A DNA stretch of 64,000 bases from Dyella_B sp035503745 (lineage in GTDB: Bacteria > Pseudomonadota > Gammaproteobacteria > Xanthomonadales > Rhodanobacteraceae): NCBI RefSeq assembly GCF_035503745.1, contig NZ_DATJTC010000008.1:124001-188000 (forward strand). The letters run 5' to 3'. Below, one piece after another: positions 17,310-25,984 of the stretch. The notes under the pieces were generated by a model, which made no database searches, was not told where the DNA came from, and saw only the letters and a list, made by a program, of their open reading frames with translations. Each line of letters begins with the position of its first letter. Within the stretch, counting starts at the first letter, position 1. The position numbers and the translations under genes are program-made.

Positions 17310-17944
17310 AGCGAACGGATGTCGTCGAACTGTTCAGCCGTCTGCGTGAACTCAATCCCCACCCGACGACGGAATTGCTCTACGACACCCCGTTCGAGCT
17401 GCTAGTAGCGGTGGTGTTGTCCGCGCAAGCCACCGACGTGGGCGTCAACAAGGCCACGCGCAAGCTCTATCCGGTCGCCAACACCCCGCAGGCGATCCTC
17501 GGCCTGGGTGAAGAGAAGCTCAAGCGCTACATCAGCACGATTGGCCTGTTCAACGCCAAGGCGAAGAACGTCATCGCACTGTGCCGCATCCTGGTCGAAC
17601 ACTACGATGGCCAAGTGCCCGACAATCGCCAGGCGCTGGAGGCCCTGCCCGGCGTGGGCCGCAAAACCGCCAACGTCGTGCTCAATACGGCCTTTGGCCA
17701 CACCACCATCGCCGTCGATACGCATATTTTCCGTGTCGCCAACCGTACTGGCCTGGCGCCGGGCAAGGACGTGCGCACCGTCGAGGACAAGCTGGAAAAA
17801 ATCGTGCCGGCCCAGTTCAAGCAGGACGCGCACCATTGGTTGATCCTGCACGGGCGTTACGTATGCAAGGCGCGCAAGCCCGATTGTCCGCAATGCGTGA
17901 TCAGGGATTTGTGCCGGTACAAAGACAAAACCGTCGAAAAATAA
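17306..17944 (+). CDS. nth: Endonuclease III
   Basis: Bifunctional DNA glycosylase/AP lyase that removes oxidised pyrimidines. With the GTG at 17306, overlapping the rnfB stop, the product is 212 residues, the family length. The helix-hairpin-helix LPGVGRKTA carries the Schiff-base Lys120, Asp138 lies in VDTHIFR, and the C-terminal 4Fe-4S cysteines are at 187, 194, 197 and 203, the same spacing as E. coli Nth. Confidence 0.96.
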   Translation: MKRTDVVELFSRLRELNPHPTTELLYDTPFELLVAVVLSAQATDVGVNKATRKLYPVANTPQAILGLGEEKLKRYISTIGLFNAKAKNVIALCRILVEHYDGQVPDNRQALEALPGVGRKTANVVLNTAFGHTTIAVDTHIFRVANRTGLAPGKDVRTVEDKLEKIVPAQFKQDAHHWLILHGRYVCKARKPDCPQCVIRDLCRYKDKTVEK

Positions 17945-17978
17945 TCGCCACCCCGGCGGATGCCGGGGTGGCGATTTT
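17945..17978 (+). terminator. Rho-independent terminator after nth
   Basis: TCGCCACCCCGGC (17945-17957) and its exact reverse complement (17962-17974) around the tetraloop GGAT, followed by TTTT. It overlaps the end of nth and ends the metG-rnfB-nth unit. Confidence 0.92.
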
Positions 17979-18012
17979 CGCGGACTTCTCCCATCGCAAG
18001 CGCGATCGGCCA

Positions 18013-18696
18013 TCAGTCCGCGGATGATGCCGCCACCACATCGTGCAAATGTGGCCTCACGTCCGACAATCCGTTGCCGCGCGCGCCGATGTGCACGAAG
18101 CGCCCCAGCCGTGGATCGAACGCCTGCAGATCCGCATGGGCGATGTCATACACCCAGCCATGGATGCCCAGGTGCCCTCCCGCCAACGCAGCCGCCACCA
18201 CCGGCAACGTACGCAGATGCTCGAGCTGGCCGATGACGTTCTCGCAGGTGAGGCGCCATAGGCACTGTTCTTCTGGCAGCCCGGCAGAACTCCTCTCGAC
18301 CACGCAGCGCGCGACGTCCGCATGCTTGAGCCAGGCGGCGACGGACGGCATGCCGCGCAGTGATTCGGGCCTGCGCAAGGCCTTCATGGCGCTGCAGTCG
18401 GAGTGGCCGCAGACGACGATGTCATCGACTTCAAGCACGTTGACGGCATATTCGATCGCCGCGACCAACTCGCTGACGGGCTGCGCGTACGGCGGCACGA
18501 TATTGCCGATGTTGCGATAGACGAACAATTCTCCCGGCTGCGCGTTGAAGATCAGTTCCGGCATCACGCGCCAATCGGCGCACGTGATGAACATGACGCC
18601 GGGCCGCCGGCCTTCGGCCAGTTTCTTGAACAACTCCCGCTGCTGCGGAAAGACGTGCTGGCGAAAGTATTCGAAGCCATTGATTAAACGTTCCAT
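18013..18696 (-). CDS. can: Beta-class carbonic anhydrase
   Basis: Zinc enzyme interconverting carbon dioxide and bicarbonate, 227 residues. Zinc ligands are Cys39, His98 and Cys101 (CGHSDC), and the Asp41/Arg43 dyad is kept. The usual DSR triplet reads DWR here (CADWRVMP), with tryptophan in place of serine. The C-terminal half (NVIGQLEHLRTLP, GGHLGIHGWVYDI) is standard for the E. coli Can type. Monocistronic. Confidence 0.92.
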   Translation of the reverse strand: MERLINGFEYFRQHVFPQQRELFKKLAEGRRPGVMFITCADWRVMPELIFNAQPGELFVYRNIGNIVPPYAQPVSELVAAIEYAVNVLEVDDIVVCGHSDCSAMKALRRPESLRGMPSVAAWLKHADVARCVVERSSAGLPEEQCLWRLTCENVIGQLEHLRTLPVVAAALAGGHLGIHGWVYDIAHADLQAFDPRLGRFVHIGARGNGLSDVRPHLHDVVAASSAD

Positions 18697-18854
18697 GGGA
18701 AATCTCCTGACACGGTTGAGCGGGACGGGTCAAACCGCCGCTCGAACAAGGGATGCGATAGCGCAGGCGCCCACGATTGCCCTCAAACAATGGCCATCAC
18801 GCGTGCGTATCGATGCTCAATGGGAACCATGACGGCAGTGCGCTGCCGTTGATG

Positions 18855-19226
18855 TCAGGCGAGGTCAGGCGGTCGCAGGAACAACGCGACGGAAGCGGGA
18901 AGATCGGCAACGTCGGCACTCGACGGTGCTGCCGGTGGAACATAATTCAACGATAGAACATGGCGTGCGGGAAGCACCCATTCGTCGTCCGCAAAGGTGA
19001 CGTCTTCATCGCACGTATCGCCGGCGGGAACCGGCTGGCAGGCGACGTGCGGGTCAGGCGCCTGCGCATCGGACGTGCCGGCAGGCAGCGACAGCTGCAC
19101 GGTATCGCCCGGCCATGCTTTCGCGTACATGCGCGCGCCGGCAGCCATGCTTGCATTCATCAACAACGACAGCATGCATGCGCAGAGCATCAACAACAAC
19201 GGGCGGTGGCGGCGATCAGACTGCAT
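18855..19226 (-). CDS. Small exported hypothetical protein, 123 aa
   Basis: Not recognised. From the ATG at 19226 it has a typical signal peptide (RRHRPLLLMLCACMLSLLMNAS, cleavage near AAG at about residue 30). The mature part is short and proline-rich with two cysteines close together (ACQPVPAGDTC) that could form a disulfide. A longer upstream frame exists but lacks a plausible start. It sits downstream of, and in the same direction as, the porin gene, separated by the porin terminator. Confidence 0.5.
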   Translation of the reverse strand: MQSDRRHRPLLLMLCACMLSLLMNASMAAGARMYAKAWPGDTVQLSLPAGTSDAQAPDPHVACQPVPAGDTCDEDVTFADDEWVLPARHVLSLNYVPPAAPSSADVADLPASVALFLRPPDLA

Positions 19227-19335
19227 GGCCTGGACGTTATCGGATGGCGATGAAGCACTGCAAGCCGTACGCGCACGATTGGCGCGCACGGCTCGGCTGC
19301 CGTTCACGTTGCCGCATTTTTTGCGGTAACCGCAA

Positions 19336-19371
19336 AAAGCAAACGGCGGGCATAGGCCCGCCGTTTTTCCA
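19336..19371 (-). terminator. Rho-independent terminator for the porin gene
   Basis: AAACGGCGGGC (19341-19351) pairs with GCCCGCCGTTT (19356-19366) across a four-base loop. A-rich and T-rich flanks make it usable in both directions. It lies 60 bp beyond the porin stop. Confidence 0.85.
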
Positions 19372-19425
19372 TCCCTAGGTCGAACTCCATTCCGATAGCT
19401 GTTTTCGCTATCCGTTGCTTGCCGA

Positions 19426-21120
19426 TTAGAACGGGTAGTAACGGAAGCTGGTGAAGAACATGTTGTCGGACGCTTGCGGCGCATTGCCGTTGATATCGGT
19501 GAACAGCTGACGCGATGCATGCGAGAACTGCGAACCGACCTGCACGCGGCCGAACTTGCCCTGGTAGAACTTCCACCAGAAGCCGATCGTCTGCTCCTTG
19601 ACGCTGCGGGTCTGGCCCGTGCAATCGGTGGCAGCGCCGTAGATCAAGCAGTCGCTGTTGTTGTAGCCGAGCAGTGCCGAGCCATAGCCCAGCGGCTTGC
19701 CGTTCACGCCGGTGGTCAGGTAGCTGTCTTCCTGCTCGCGACCCGCTGTGGCGTAGACGTCCAGCGAGCTTGTGGCATGCCATGTCAGCGTGGCCAGCGC
19801 CATGTTTTCCTTCAGCGGATGCGGTGCGCCGTCCGTCGTGTAGGTGATGTCGTTCAGACCCGCCGAGCCGTAACGGCCAATGCCCTTGCCGCTCACGCCC
19901 GACAACTGGAAGTCCAATACCTTCGGAACCAGCGGCAGAATCATGCCGAAGCCGAAGCCGCCGCCGTGCGCGGTCTGGTTGGTCGTCGCTGCCGGACCGC
20001 CGTTGGCGGTGGTCGGCGTCACGCGGGTGGTGAACTGGCGGGTGATGCCGAACAGTTCATAGTGGCCCCAACCCGGATCGACCGCACCCTTCACGATGAT
20101 GTCCGGAATCTGGTTGATCGACACCGTGTTGAGCGTGTCATACAGCGAACCAGCCGCGACCGTGGCCGTGGTCGTGGCATAGCCCTTGGTGCCCGTGCCG
20201 GCCAGGGAGCCGATACCGGCGGTCTGCGGATTTTCCACCGACAGACCCAACCACCAGGTCTTGTTCCAATCCTTCACGATACGCAGCTGCGTCTGGCGAG
20301 CCCAGTTGAAGCCCACGTTATACTGTGCGTCGATCGTGGGAGGCAGCACTTCCTTGGTCGGGGTAATACCCACGCTGTCCAAGGTCATCAGCGACCAGGC
20401 CTGGCCGCCCAGCAAGTGCAGGCCGTAGTCGTTCCAATCGATGTTGGTCCACAACTGACGGATACGCAGGTTGAACGAGTTGCTCTCGTTCATGTTTGCC
20501 GTCTGTGCGCCACCCAGGAAGTCCGTCTCGTAGTAGCCGGTCACATGGGTCGAATCGTTGATGTCGCCCTCGGCCTTGATCGACAGGCGGCTCTGGCGCG
20601 CGCTGTACAGGAACTGGTCGTTGCGGGCGTTGGTGACCGGATAGGTCGTGGTCGCGCCGCTGCCGGTGTTGATCGGCGCGGTGCTGGTGCCGCCCTGGAA
20701 CGGGATGGCGGTGAATTTGGTAGCGATGTCATCGGCGGTATCGCGCGAGCGGTACGCCGTTTCAGCCGCCAGGAAGCCGCCGAAGGTCCACTTCACGCCG
20801 CCGGTGCCGCCCAGGGTGTCGCCACCCTTGCTGGCCAGCTGCGCTGCAGCGGTCTGCACTTGCGTCTGCGTCTGCGCAACCTGCGCCTGAGTGGCCTGCA
20901 CGGCCTGGGCAGTCTGCTGCTGCGCCTGGGATTGAGCAGCGGACTGGGATTCCAGGTCCTGCACCTTCTGTTCCAGCGCTGCGATCTCGGCCTTCATCTC
21001 TGCCAGTTCAGAGGCACTAACAGTCACTTTCTTGTTAGAGGTCGTCTGTGCCGACACAGCCGTAACGCTGGTCAAGCCCAAACCGGCAGCGATGGCCACC
21101 GTGAGCATCTTGGAACGCAT
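19426..21120 (-). CDS. Outer-membrane porin with N-terminal coiled coil
   Basis: A 564-residue beta-barrel porin. The ATG at 21120 has GGAG upstream and gives a signal peptide ending VSAQ. A Gln/Ala-rich coiled coil (about 35-105) follows, of the type that spans the periplasm in trimeric porins. Then comes a long barrel with alternating aromatic strands and the C-terminal phenylalanine (FRYYPF) needed for outer-membrane insertion. Long strands resemble the DcaP/OprP-like porins. The nearby pst operon and a Pho-box-like site in its promoter suggest a role in phosphate or organic-anion uptake, which is inference. Confidence 0.8.
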   Translation of the reverse strand: MRSKMLTVAIAAGLGLTSVTAVSAQTTSNKKVTVSASELAEMKAEIAALEQKVQDLESQSAAQSQAQQQTAQAVQATQAQVAQTQTQVQTAAAQLASKGGDTLGGTGGVKWTFGGFLAAETAYRSRDTADDIATKFTAIPFQGGTSTAPINTGSGATTTYPVTNARNDQFLYSARQSRLSIKAEGDINDSTHVTGYYETDFLGGAQTANMNESNSFNLRIRQLWTNIDWNDYGLHLLGGQAWSLMTLDSVGITPTKEVLPPTIDAQYNVGFNWARQTQLRIVKDWNKTWWLGLSVENPQTAGIGSLAGTGTKGYATTTATVAAGSLYDTLNTVSINQIPDIIVKGAVDPGWGHYELFGITRQFTTRVTPTTANGGPAATTNQTAHGGGFGFGMILPLVPKVLDFQLSGVSGKGIGRYGSAGLNDITYTTDGAPHPLKENMALATLTWHATSSLDVYATAGREQEDSYLTTGVNGKPLGYGSALLGYNNSDCLIYGAATDCTGQTRSVKEQTIGFWWKFYQGKFGRVQVGSQFSHASRQLFTDINGNAPQASDNMFFTSFRYYPF

Positions 21121-21225
21121 GTTGTTGTCTCCGCTATCAATGGAACCGCATTGGCATCCCAAGTCACTTCCCCTGGTAGTGGCCTGCGGGTTGGCGGCAT
21201 GATCGAGCGGCAGCTTTACCGTTAG

Positions 21226-21243
21226 ATGGATGTTATGTGACAG
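21226..21243 (-). promoter_or_regulatory. Pho-box-like site upstream of the porin gene
   Basis: Minus-strand CTGTCACATAACATCCAT. The first half matches the PhoB consensus CTGTCAT/C well; the second half matches at about four of seven positions. It lies about 105 bp upstream of the porin ATG. Confidence 0.35.
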
Positions 21244-21314
21244 AACAAAGACAAAACCATACGGTCGGCTATACAGGTGGGCGTAAACCTTTGTACGGCT
21301 GATATGCTTGTGCA

Positions 21315-21974
21315 ATGGAGCAACTCAATAACAGCCTGGCAGCACGACTGGCCGAACGCTTTCGCGGCTTCCTGCCGGTGATCGTGGACGTGGAAACCGG
21401 CGGCTTCGACGCCGAGCGCGACGCCCTGCTGGAAATTGCCGTGGTCGTGGTAGGCATGGACCAGGAAGGCAATCTTTACCCGCACCCGGCCGTCTCCACC
21501 CATGTGGAGCCCTTTCCCAACGCCAACATCGATCCGCGCGCGCTCGAAATCACCGGCATCGATCCGGACAACCCCCTGCGCGGCGCGCTCGACGAACGTG
21601 CGGCGCTGGATCACATCTTTGCGCCCGTGCGCCTGGCGATGCGGCAGAGCGAATGCCAGCGCGCGATCCTGGTGGGCCACAACGCCGCCTTCGACCTGGG
21701 CTTTCTCAATGCGGCGGTGCGGCGCGTGGGGCACAAGCGCAATCCGTTCCACCCGTTCAGTTGTTTCGACACCGCCACCTTGAGCGGCCTTGCCTTCGGG
21801 CAGACCGTCTTGAGCAAGGCCGTGCTGGCGGCCGGTTATGCCTTCGATTCGCGCGAAGCGCATTCGGCCGTCTACGACGCCGAGCGCACCGCCCTGCTAT
21901 TTTGTCGCATCGTCAACCGCCTGCGCGCGCTGGAAGTCCTTGAATTGGAACGCGTGGGCTCAACCCTTCCCTGA
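21315..21974 (+). CDS. rnt: Ribonuclease T
   Basis: DEDDh 3'-5' exoribonuclease that trims tRNA and other stable RNA 3' ends. The 219-residue product shows Exo I (VDVETGG, Asp25/Glu27), Exo II (GHNAAFD, Asp127) and Exo III with His183/Asp188 (EAHSAVYDAE). FRGFLPVIVDVETGGFDA is diagnostic of RNase T over other DnaQ-like proteins. Divergent from the porin gene. Confidence 0.95.
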   Translation: MEQLNNSLAARLAERFRGFLPVIVDVETGGFDAERDALLEIAVVVVGMDQEGNLYPHPAVSTHVEPFPNANIDPRALEITGIDPDNPLRGALDERAALDHIFAPVRLAMRQSECQRAILVGHNAAFDLGFLNAAVRRVGHKRNPFHPFSCFDTATLSGLAFGQTVLSKAVLAAGYAFDSREAHSAVYDAERTALLFCRIVNRLRALEVLELERVGSTLP

Positions 21975-21987
21975 CAAGAAGTTGCGG

Positions 21988-22005
21988 CTGTCATAAAGCT
22001 GCAAT
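21988..22005 (+). promoter_or_regulatory. Pho box upstream of pstS
   Basis: CTGTCATAAAGCTGCAAT: the first half matches the PhoB half-site CTGTCAT exactly, and the second, CTGCAAT, is spaced by four AT-rich bases as in the consensus. It lies about 90 bp before the pstS start, consistent with PhoB activation under phosphate limitation. Confidence 0.65.
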
Positions 22006-22092
22006 ATTCATCTCATCTCATTGCAACACGCAGCCCCTGCAATACACGGGACTTACGGCATCCCTTCGCCACTTCCCTCCAAAGGAGCCTCT

Positions 22093-23127
22093 GTGTTGAC
22101 TTCATTCAAACTTCCGTCGCGCCTCGGCACGCTTGCCGTGGCGGTCACCGTGTCCCTGTTCGGCATGACGGCGCAAGCCACCGACATCACCGGTGCGGGC
22201 TCCAGCTTCGTTTACCCGGTCATCTCCAAGTGGTCGGCCGCTTATGCCGAAAAGACCGGCAACCACATCAACTATCAGTCGATCGGCTCGGGCGGCGGTA
22301 TCGCCCAGATCAAGGCGGGCACGGTCGATTTCGGCGCTTCGGACATGCCGCTGAAGCCCGAAGACCTGGCCAAGTTCGGCCTGGGCCAGTTCCCCGACGT
22401 GATCGGCGGCATCGTGCCGGCGTTCAATGTGGCGGGCGTGGCCGCCGGTTCGCTGGTGCTGGATGGCAATACGCTGGCCAACATCTACATGGGCAAGATC
22501 ACCATGTGGAACGACCCGGCGATTGTCGCGCTCAACCCCGGCAAGCACCTGCCGGCGTCCAAGATCTTCGTGGTGCATCGCTCGGACGGTTCGGGCACCA
22601 CCTTCAACTTCACCGACTACCTGTCCAAGGTCAGCCCGGAATGGAAGTCCAAGGTGGGTGAAGGCACGGCCGTGCAGTGGCCGGCGGGTATCGGCGGCAA
22701 GGGCAACGAGGGCGTGTCCGCTTATATCAAGCAGATCCCCAACTCGATCGGCTACGTCGAATACGCCTATGCGCTGAAGAACAACATCGGCTACGCGAAG
22801 ATGAAGAACGCGGCCGGCAACGTGGTGGAGCCCAACACCGCCAGCTTCCAGGCTGCCGCCAACACGGCCGACTGGAAGAGCGCCAAGGACTTCAACCTGT
22901 TGATGACCAACGCCCCGGGCGCCCAGGCTTGGCCGATCACCGCCACCTCGTGGGTGATCATGTATAAGACGCCCAAGAACCTCGCCAACACCAAGGTCGC
23001 TTTCGACTTCTTCAAGTTTGCCTACACCAACGGTCAGGACGCTGCGCGCTCGCTCGACTACGTGCCGCTGCCCGAATCGCTGGTCCAGCAGATCGAAACC
23101 TACTGGTCCAGCGAATTCAAGATGTAA
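22093..23127 (+). CDS. pstS: Phosphate ABC transporter, substrate-binding protein
   Basis: Periplasmic phosphate-binding protein of the high-affinity Pst system, 344 residues. The GTG at 22093 has AAAGGAG upstream and gives a signal peptide ending AQA (about 27-29). The mature part opens with TDITGAGSSFVYPVISKW. Phosphate-contact segments are recognisable: GAGSSF, SIGSGGGI, FGASDMP and HRSDGSGTTFNF. First gene of pstSCAB-phoU, behind a Pho box, separated from pstC by a strong hairpin. Confidence 0.96.
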   Translation: MLTSFKLPSRLGTLAVAVTVSLFGMTAQATDITGAGSSFVYPVISKWSAAYAEKTGNHINYQSIGSGGGIAQIKAGTVDFGASDMPLKPEDLAKFGLGQFPDVIGGIVPAFNVAGVAAGSLVLDGNTLANIYMGKITMWNDPAIVALNPGKHLPASKIFVVHRSDGSGTTFNFTDYLSKVSPEWKSKVGEGTAVQWPAGIGGKGNEGVSAYIKQIPNSIGYVEYAYALKNNIGYAKMKNAAGNVVEPNTASFQAAANTADWKSAKDFNLLMTNAPGAQAWPITATSWVIMYKTPKNLANTKVAFDFFKFAYTNGQDAARSLDYVPLPESLVQQIETYWSSEFKM

Positions 23128-23168
23128 GCTGCGCGCTGTCGCAACGACAGCCACAGCCTCTGGACTTG

Positions 23169-23199
23169 CGACGCGCGCAACGGTTCGTTGCGCGCGTCG
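23169..23199 (+). promoter_or_regulatory. Intercistronic hairpin between pstS and pstC
   Basis: CGACGCGCGCAAC (23169-23181) is the exact reverse complement of GTTGCGCGCGTCG (23187-23199), loop of five bases, with no T-run. Such hairpins stabilise the upstream message and reduce read-through, which would give more PstS than permease. Confidence 0.6.
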
Positions 23200-23232
23200 T
23201 TCTGATTACCTTCACCGCGGAAACGCCTCAGC

Positions 23233-24204
23233 ATGCAAGCGACAAGCGCCGAATCGCTCGCCCGTGATACCGAACATCGTTCGCGCGCCGATGCCCGTCA
23301 CGATCTCATCTTCCGTCTCCTGCTCCGCTGCTGCGCGCTGATCGTGCTTGCCACGCTGCTGGGCGCGGCGCTGTCCACGCTGTGGGGCGGGCGCGACGTG
23401 CTGTTCAAGGACGGCTTCCATTTCCTGACCAGTACCGAGTGGAACCCCGTCGACAACCAGTACGGCGCGCTGGCGCCGATCGTCGGCACCCTGGTTACCT
23501 CGTTGATTGCGCTGGTTCTCGCGGTGCCGGTGAGCTTCGGTATCGCGCTGTTCCTTACCGAAATCGCCCCCAACTGGCTGCGCGGCCCAATAAGCGCGGC
23601 GATCGAACTGCTGGCAGGCATTCCCTCCATCATCTATGGCATGTGGGGCCTGTTCGTGTTCGTGCCGTTCATGTCGAGCATCGAGCCGGCGCTGAACGAC
23701 ACGCTTGGCAACATCCCGTTGATCGGCGCGCTGTTCCAGGGACCGCCGCTGGGCCTGGGTACGCTCACCGCGGGTATCGTGCTGGCGGTGATGATCCTTC
23801 CGTTCATTTCCTCGGTGATGCGCGAGGTGTTCCAGACGGTGCCCGCGCGCCTGAAGGAATCTTCCTACGCGCTGGGCTCCACCACCTGGGAGGTGGTGTG
23901 GGACATCGTGTTGCCCTATACCCGTTCGGCGGTCATCGGCGGTATCTTCCTGGGTCTGGGCCGCGCGCTCGGTGAAACCATGGCGGTTACCTTCGTGCTG
24001 GGCAACTCGTACAACCTTACGGCTTCGCTGCTGATGCCGGGTACCTCGATTTCCTCGAGCATCGCCAACGAATTCAACGAAGCGGTAGGGCTGCACCGCT
24101 CCGCGCTGATCGCGCTGGGCTTCCTGCTGTTTGTGGTGACCTTCATCGTGCTGCTGATCGCACGCCTGATGCTGCGCCAGCTCGCTCGCCGGGAGGGCCG
24201 CTGA
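23233..24204 (+). CDS. pstC: Phosphate ABC transporter, permease PstC
   Basis: Inner-membrane permease subunit, 323 residues with six predicted helices. The cytoplasmic coupling loop follows the permease consensus (SYALGSTTWEVVWDIVLPYTRS, then LGLGRALGETMA). The extended N-terminus and the GIPSIIYGMWGLFVFVPF segment identify PstC rather than PstA. The stop overlaps the pstA start. Confidence 0.96.
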   Translation: MQATSAESLARDTEHRSRADARHDLIFRLLLRCCALIVLATLLGAALSTLWGGRDVLFKDGFHFLTSTEWNPVDNQYGALAPIVGTLVTSLIALVLAVPVSFGIALFLTEIAPNWLRGPISAAIELLAGIPSIIYGMWGLFVFVPFMSSIEPALNDTLGNIPLIGALFQGPPLGLGTLTAGIVLAVMILPFISSVMREVFQTVPARLKESSYALGSTTWEVVWDIVLPYTRSAVIGGIFLGLGRALGETMAVTFVLGNSYNLTASLLMPGTSISSSIANEFNEAVGLHRSALIALGFLLFVVTFIVLLIARLMLRQLARREGR

Positions 24205-25070
24205 TGTCCGCCATCTACGCACGCCGCCGTGTCACCAACATCCTCGCGCTTGCGCTGAGCGCCCTCGCCACGCTGCTGGGCCTGGTGTTTCTGGTGTGGA
24301 TTCTCTGGATCACCGCGCAGAACGGCTTTGGCGCACTGAAGCTGAGCCTGTTCACCAAAATCACTGCCTACGGCCCCGATGGCGGCCTGTCCAACGCCAT
24401 CGTCGGCAGCTTGGAAATGGACCTGATGGCCTTGCTGATCTGCGCGCCGATCGGCGTGCTGGCCGGCACGTACCTGGCCGAATACGCCAGCAGCACGCGC
24501 CTGGGCGCGTCGATCCGCTTCCTCAACGACATCCTGTTGTCGGCGCCGTCGATCGTGCTGGGCCTGTTCGTGTACGTGATCGTGGTGGTGCCCTCCACGG
24601 CACTGACCGACGGCAACATCACCTTCTCCGGCTTCGCCGGCAGCGTGTCGCTGGCCTTGATCGGCCTGCCCGTGATCGTGCGCACCACCGACGAAATGCT
24701 GCAGCTGGTGCCGGGCACGCTGCGCGAAGCGGCGCTGTCGCTGGGCATTCCGCAGTGGAAACTCACCATGCAGGTGCTGATGCGCGCGGCGCTGTCGGGC
24801 ATCCTTACCGGCGTGCTGCTGGCGCTGGCGCGCCTGGCCGGCGAAACGGCACCGCTGCTGTTCACCGCCTTCGGCAATACGTACATGACGATCCATCCGC
24901 TGGACAAGATGGCCAGCATGCCGCAGACGATTTATCAGTACACCAACGATCCGGACCCGGCGCTGCATGCGATCGCATGGGCCGGCGCGCTGCTGATCAC
25001 CCTATTCGTGCTGGCGCTGAGCCTACTGACACGCATCATGTTTTCGCGCAAGAAGGTGAGTTATGAATGA
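24204..25070 (+). CDS. pstA: Phosphate ABC transporter, permease PstA
   Basis: Second permease subunit, 288 residues, six helices. The coupling loop EAALSLGIPQWKLTMQVLMRAALSG, LARLAGETAPLLFTA and SAPSIVLGLFVY are the PstA hallmarks. Starts at an ATGA overlap with pstC and overlaps pstB by eight bases, so the three are translationally coupled. Confidence 0.96.
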   Translation: MSAIYARRRVTNILALALSALATLLGLVFLVWILWITAQNGFGALKLSLFTKITAYGPDGGLSNAIVGSLEMDLMALLICAPIGVLAGTYLAEYASSTRLGASIRFLNDILLSAPSIVLGLFVYVIVVVPSTALTDGNITFSGFAGSVSLALIGLPVIVRTTDEMLQLVPGTLREAALSLGIPQWKLTMQVLMRAALSGILTGVLLALARLAGETAPLLFTAFGNTYMTIHPLDKMASMPQTIYQYTNDPDPALHAIAWAGALLITLFVLALSLLTRIMFSRKKVSYE

Positions 25071-25866
25071 CCTCGCCGCCGCCTCCGCGGCGCCCATGAC
25101 CGGTGCCACGGCGCCCGCCAAGATCAAAGTGCGCGACGTGCACTTCTACTACAACGGATACCATGCGCTGAAAGGCATCGACATGGATATCCCCGAGAAG
25201 CAGGTCACTGCGATCATCGGGCCTTCCGGTTGCGGCAAGTCCACGCTGCTGCGCATCTTCAATCGCATCTATGCGATCTATCCCAAGCTGGAAGCCAAGG
25301 GCAGCATCGAACTGGACGGCGAGAACATCCTCGACCCCGGCTATTCGATGAACCGCTTGCGCACCAAGGTGGGCATGGTGTTCCAGAAGCCGGTGCCGTT
25401 CCCGATGACCATTTTCGAAAACGTGGCCTACGGCATCCGCCACCACGAGCGGCTGTCGCGCGCGGACATGGAGATGCGCGTGGAGCAGGCGCTGCGCAGC
25501 GCCGCGCTGTGGGACGAAGTGAAAGACAAGCTCAAGCAGAGCGCACTGGGCCTTTCCGGCGGCCAGCAGCAGCGCCTGTGCATTGCGCGCGGCATCGCGC
25601 TGCGTCCGGAAGTGCTGCTGCTGGACGAGCCCACCTCCGCCCTCGACCCGATCGCCACGGGGCGTATCGAACAGCTGGTGGAAGAGCTCAAGCACGAATA
25701 CACCATCGTGATCGTCACCCATAACATGCAGCAGGCCGCGCGTTGTTCGGACCGCACCGCCTTCATGTACCTGGGCGAGCTGATCGAGTTCGACAATACC
25801 GAAAAGATTTTCACCAAGCCCGGCAAAAAACAGACCGAAGACTACATCACCGGGCGCTTCGGATAA
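25063..25866 (+). CDS. pstB: Phosphate ABC transporter, ATP-binding protein
   Basis: ATPase of the Pst importer, 267 residues. Walker A GPSGCGKST is at 53-61, the ABC signature LSGGQQQR at 164-171, followed by Walker B LLLDEPTSALDP and the switch histidine in IVTHNMQQA. VGMVFQKPVPFPMTIFENV is the typical Q-loop of PstB. Confidence 0.97.
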   Translation: MNDLAAASAAPMTGATAPAKIKVRDVHFYYNGYHALKGIDMDIPEKQVTAIIGPSGCGKSTLLRIFNRIYAIYPKLEAKGSIELDGENILDPGYSMNRLRTKVGMVFQKPVPFPMTIFENVAYGIRHHERLSRADMEMRVEQALRSAALWDEVKDKLKQSALGLSGGQQQRLCIARGIALRPEVLLLDEPTSALDPIATGRIEQLVEELKHEYTIVIVTHNMQQAARCSDRTAFMYLGELIEFDNTEKIFTKPGKKQTEDYITGRFG

Positions 25867-25984
25867 CCGGCGCCGAGCACCACTGAATGCTTTCTCCCAT
25901 CCGGGTAGATGGCAGGGTGAGGGGCCAACCTGGCGAGACGCTTCAACAGCCCCCTCTTCCACTTTCATAAACGAGGCAACACCC

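Noticed and set aside
19474..21225. 583-codon plus-strand frame opposite the porin gene
   Set aside because: Porin on the minus strand has signal peptide, coiled coil and terminal Phe; the opposite frame is low-complexity.
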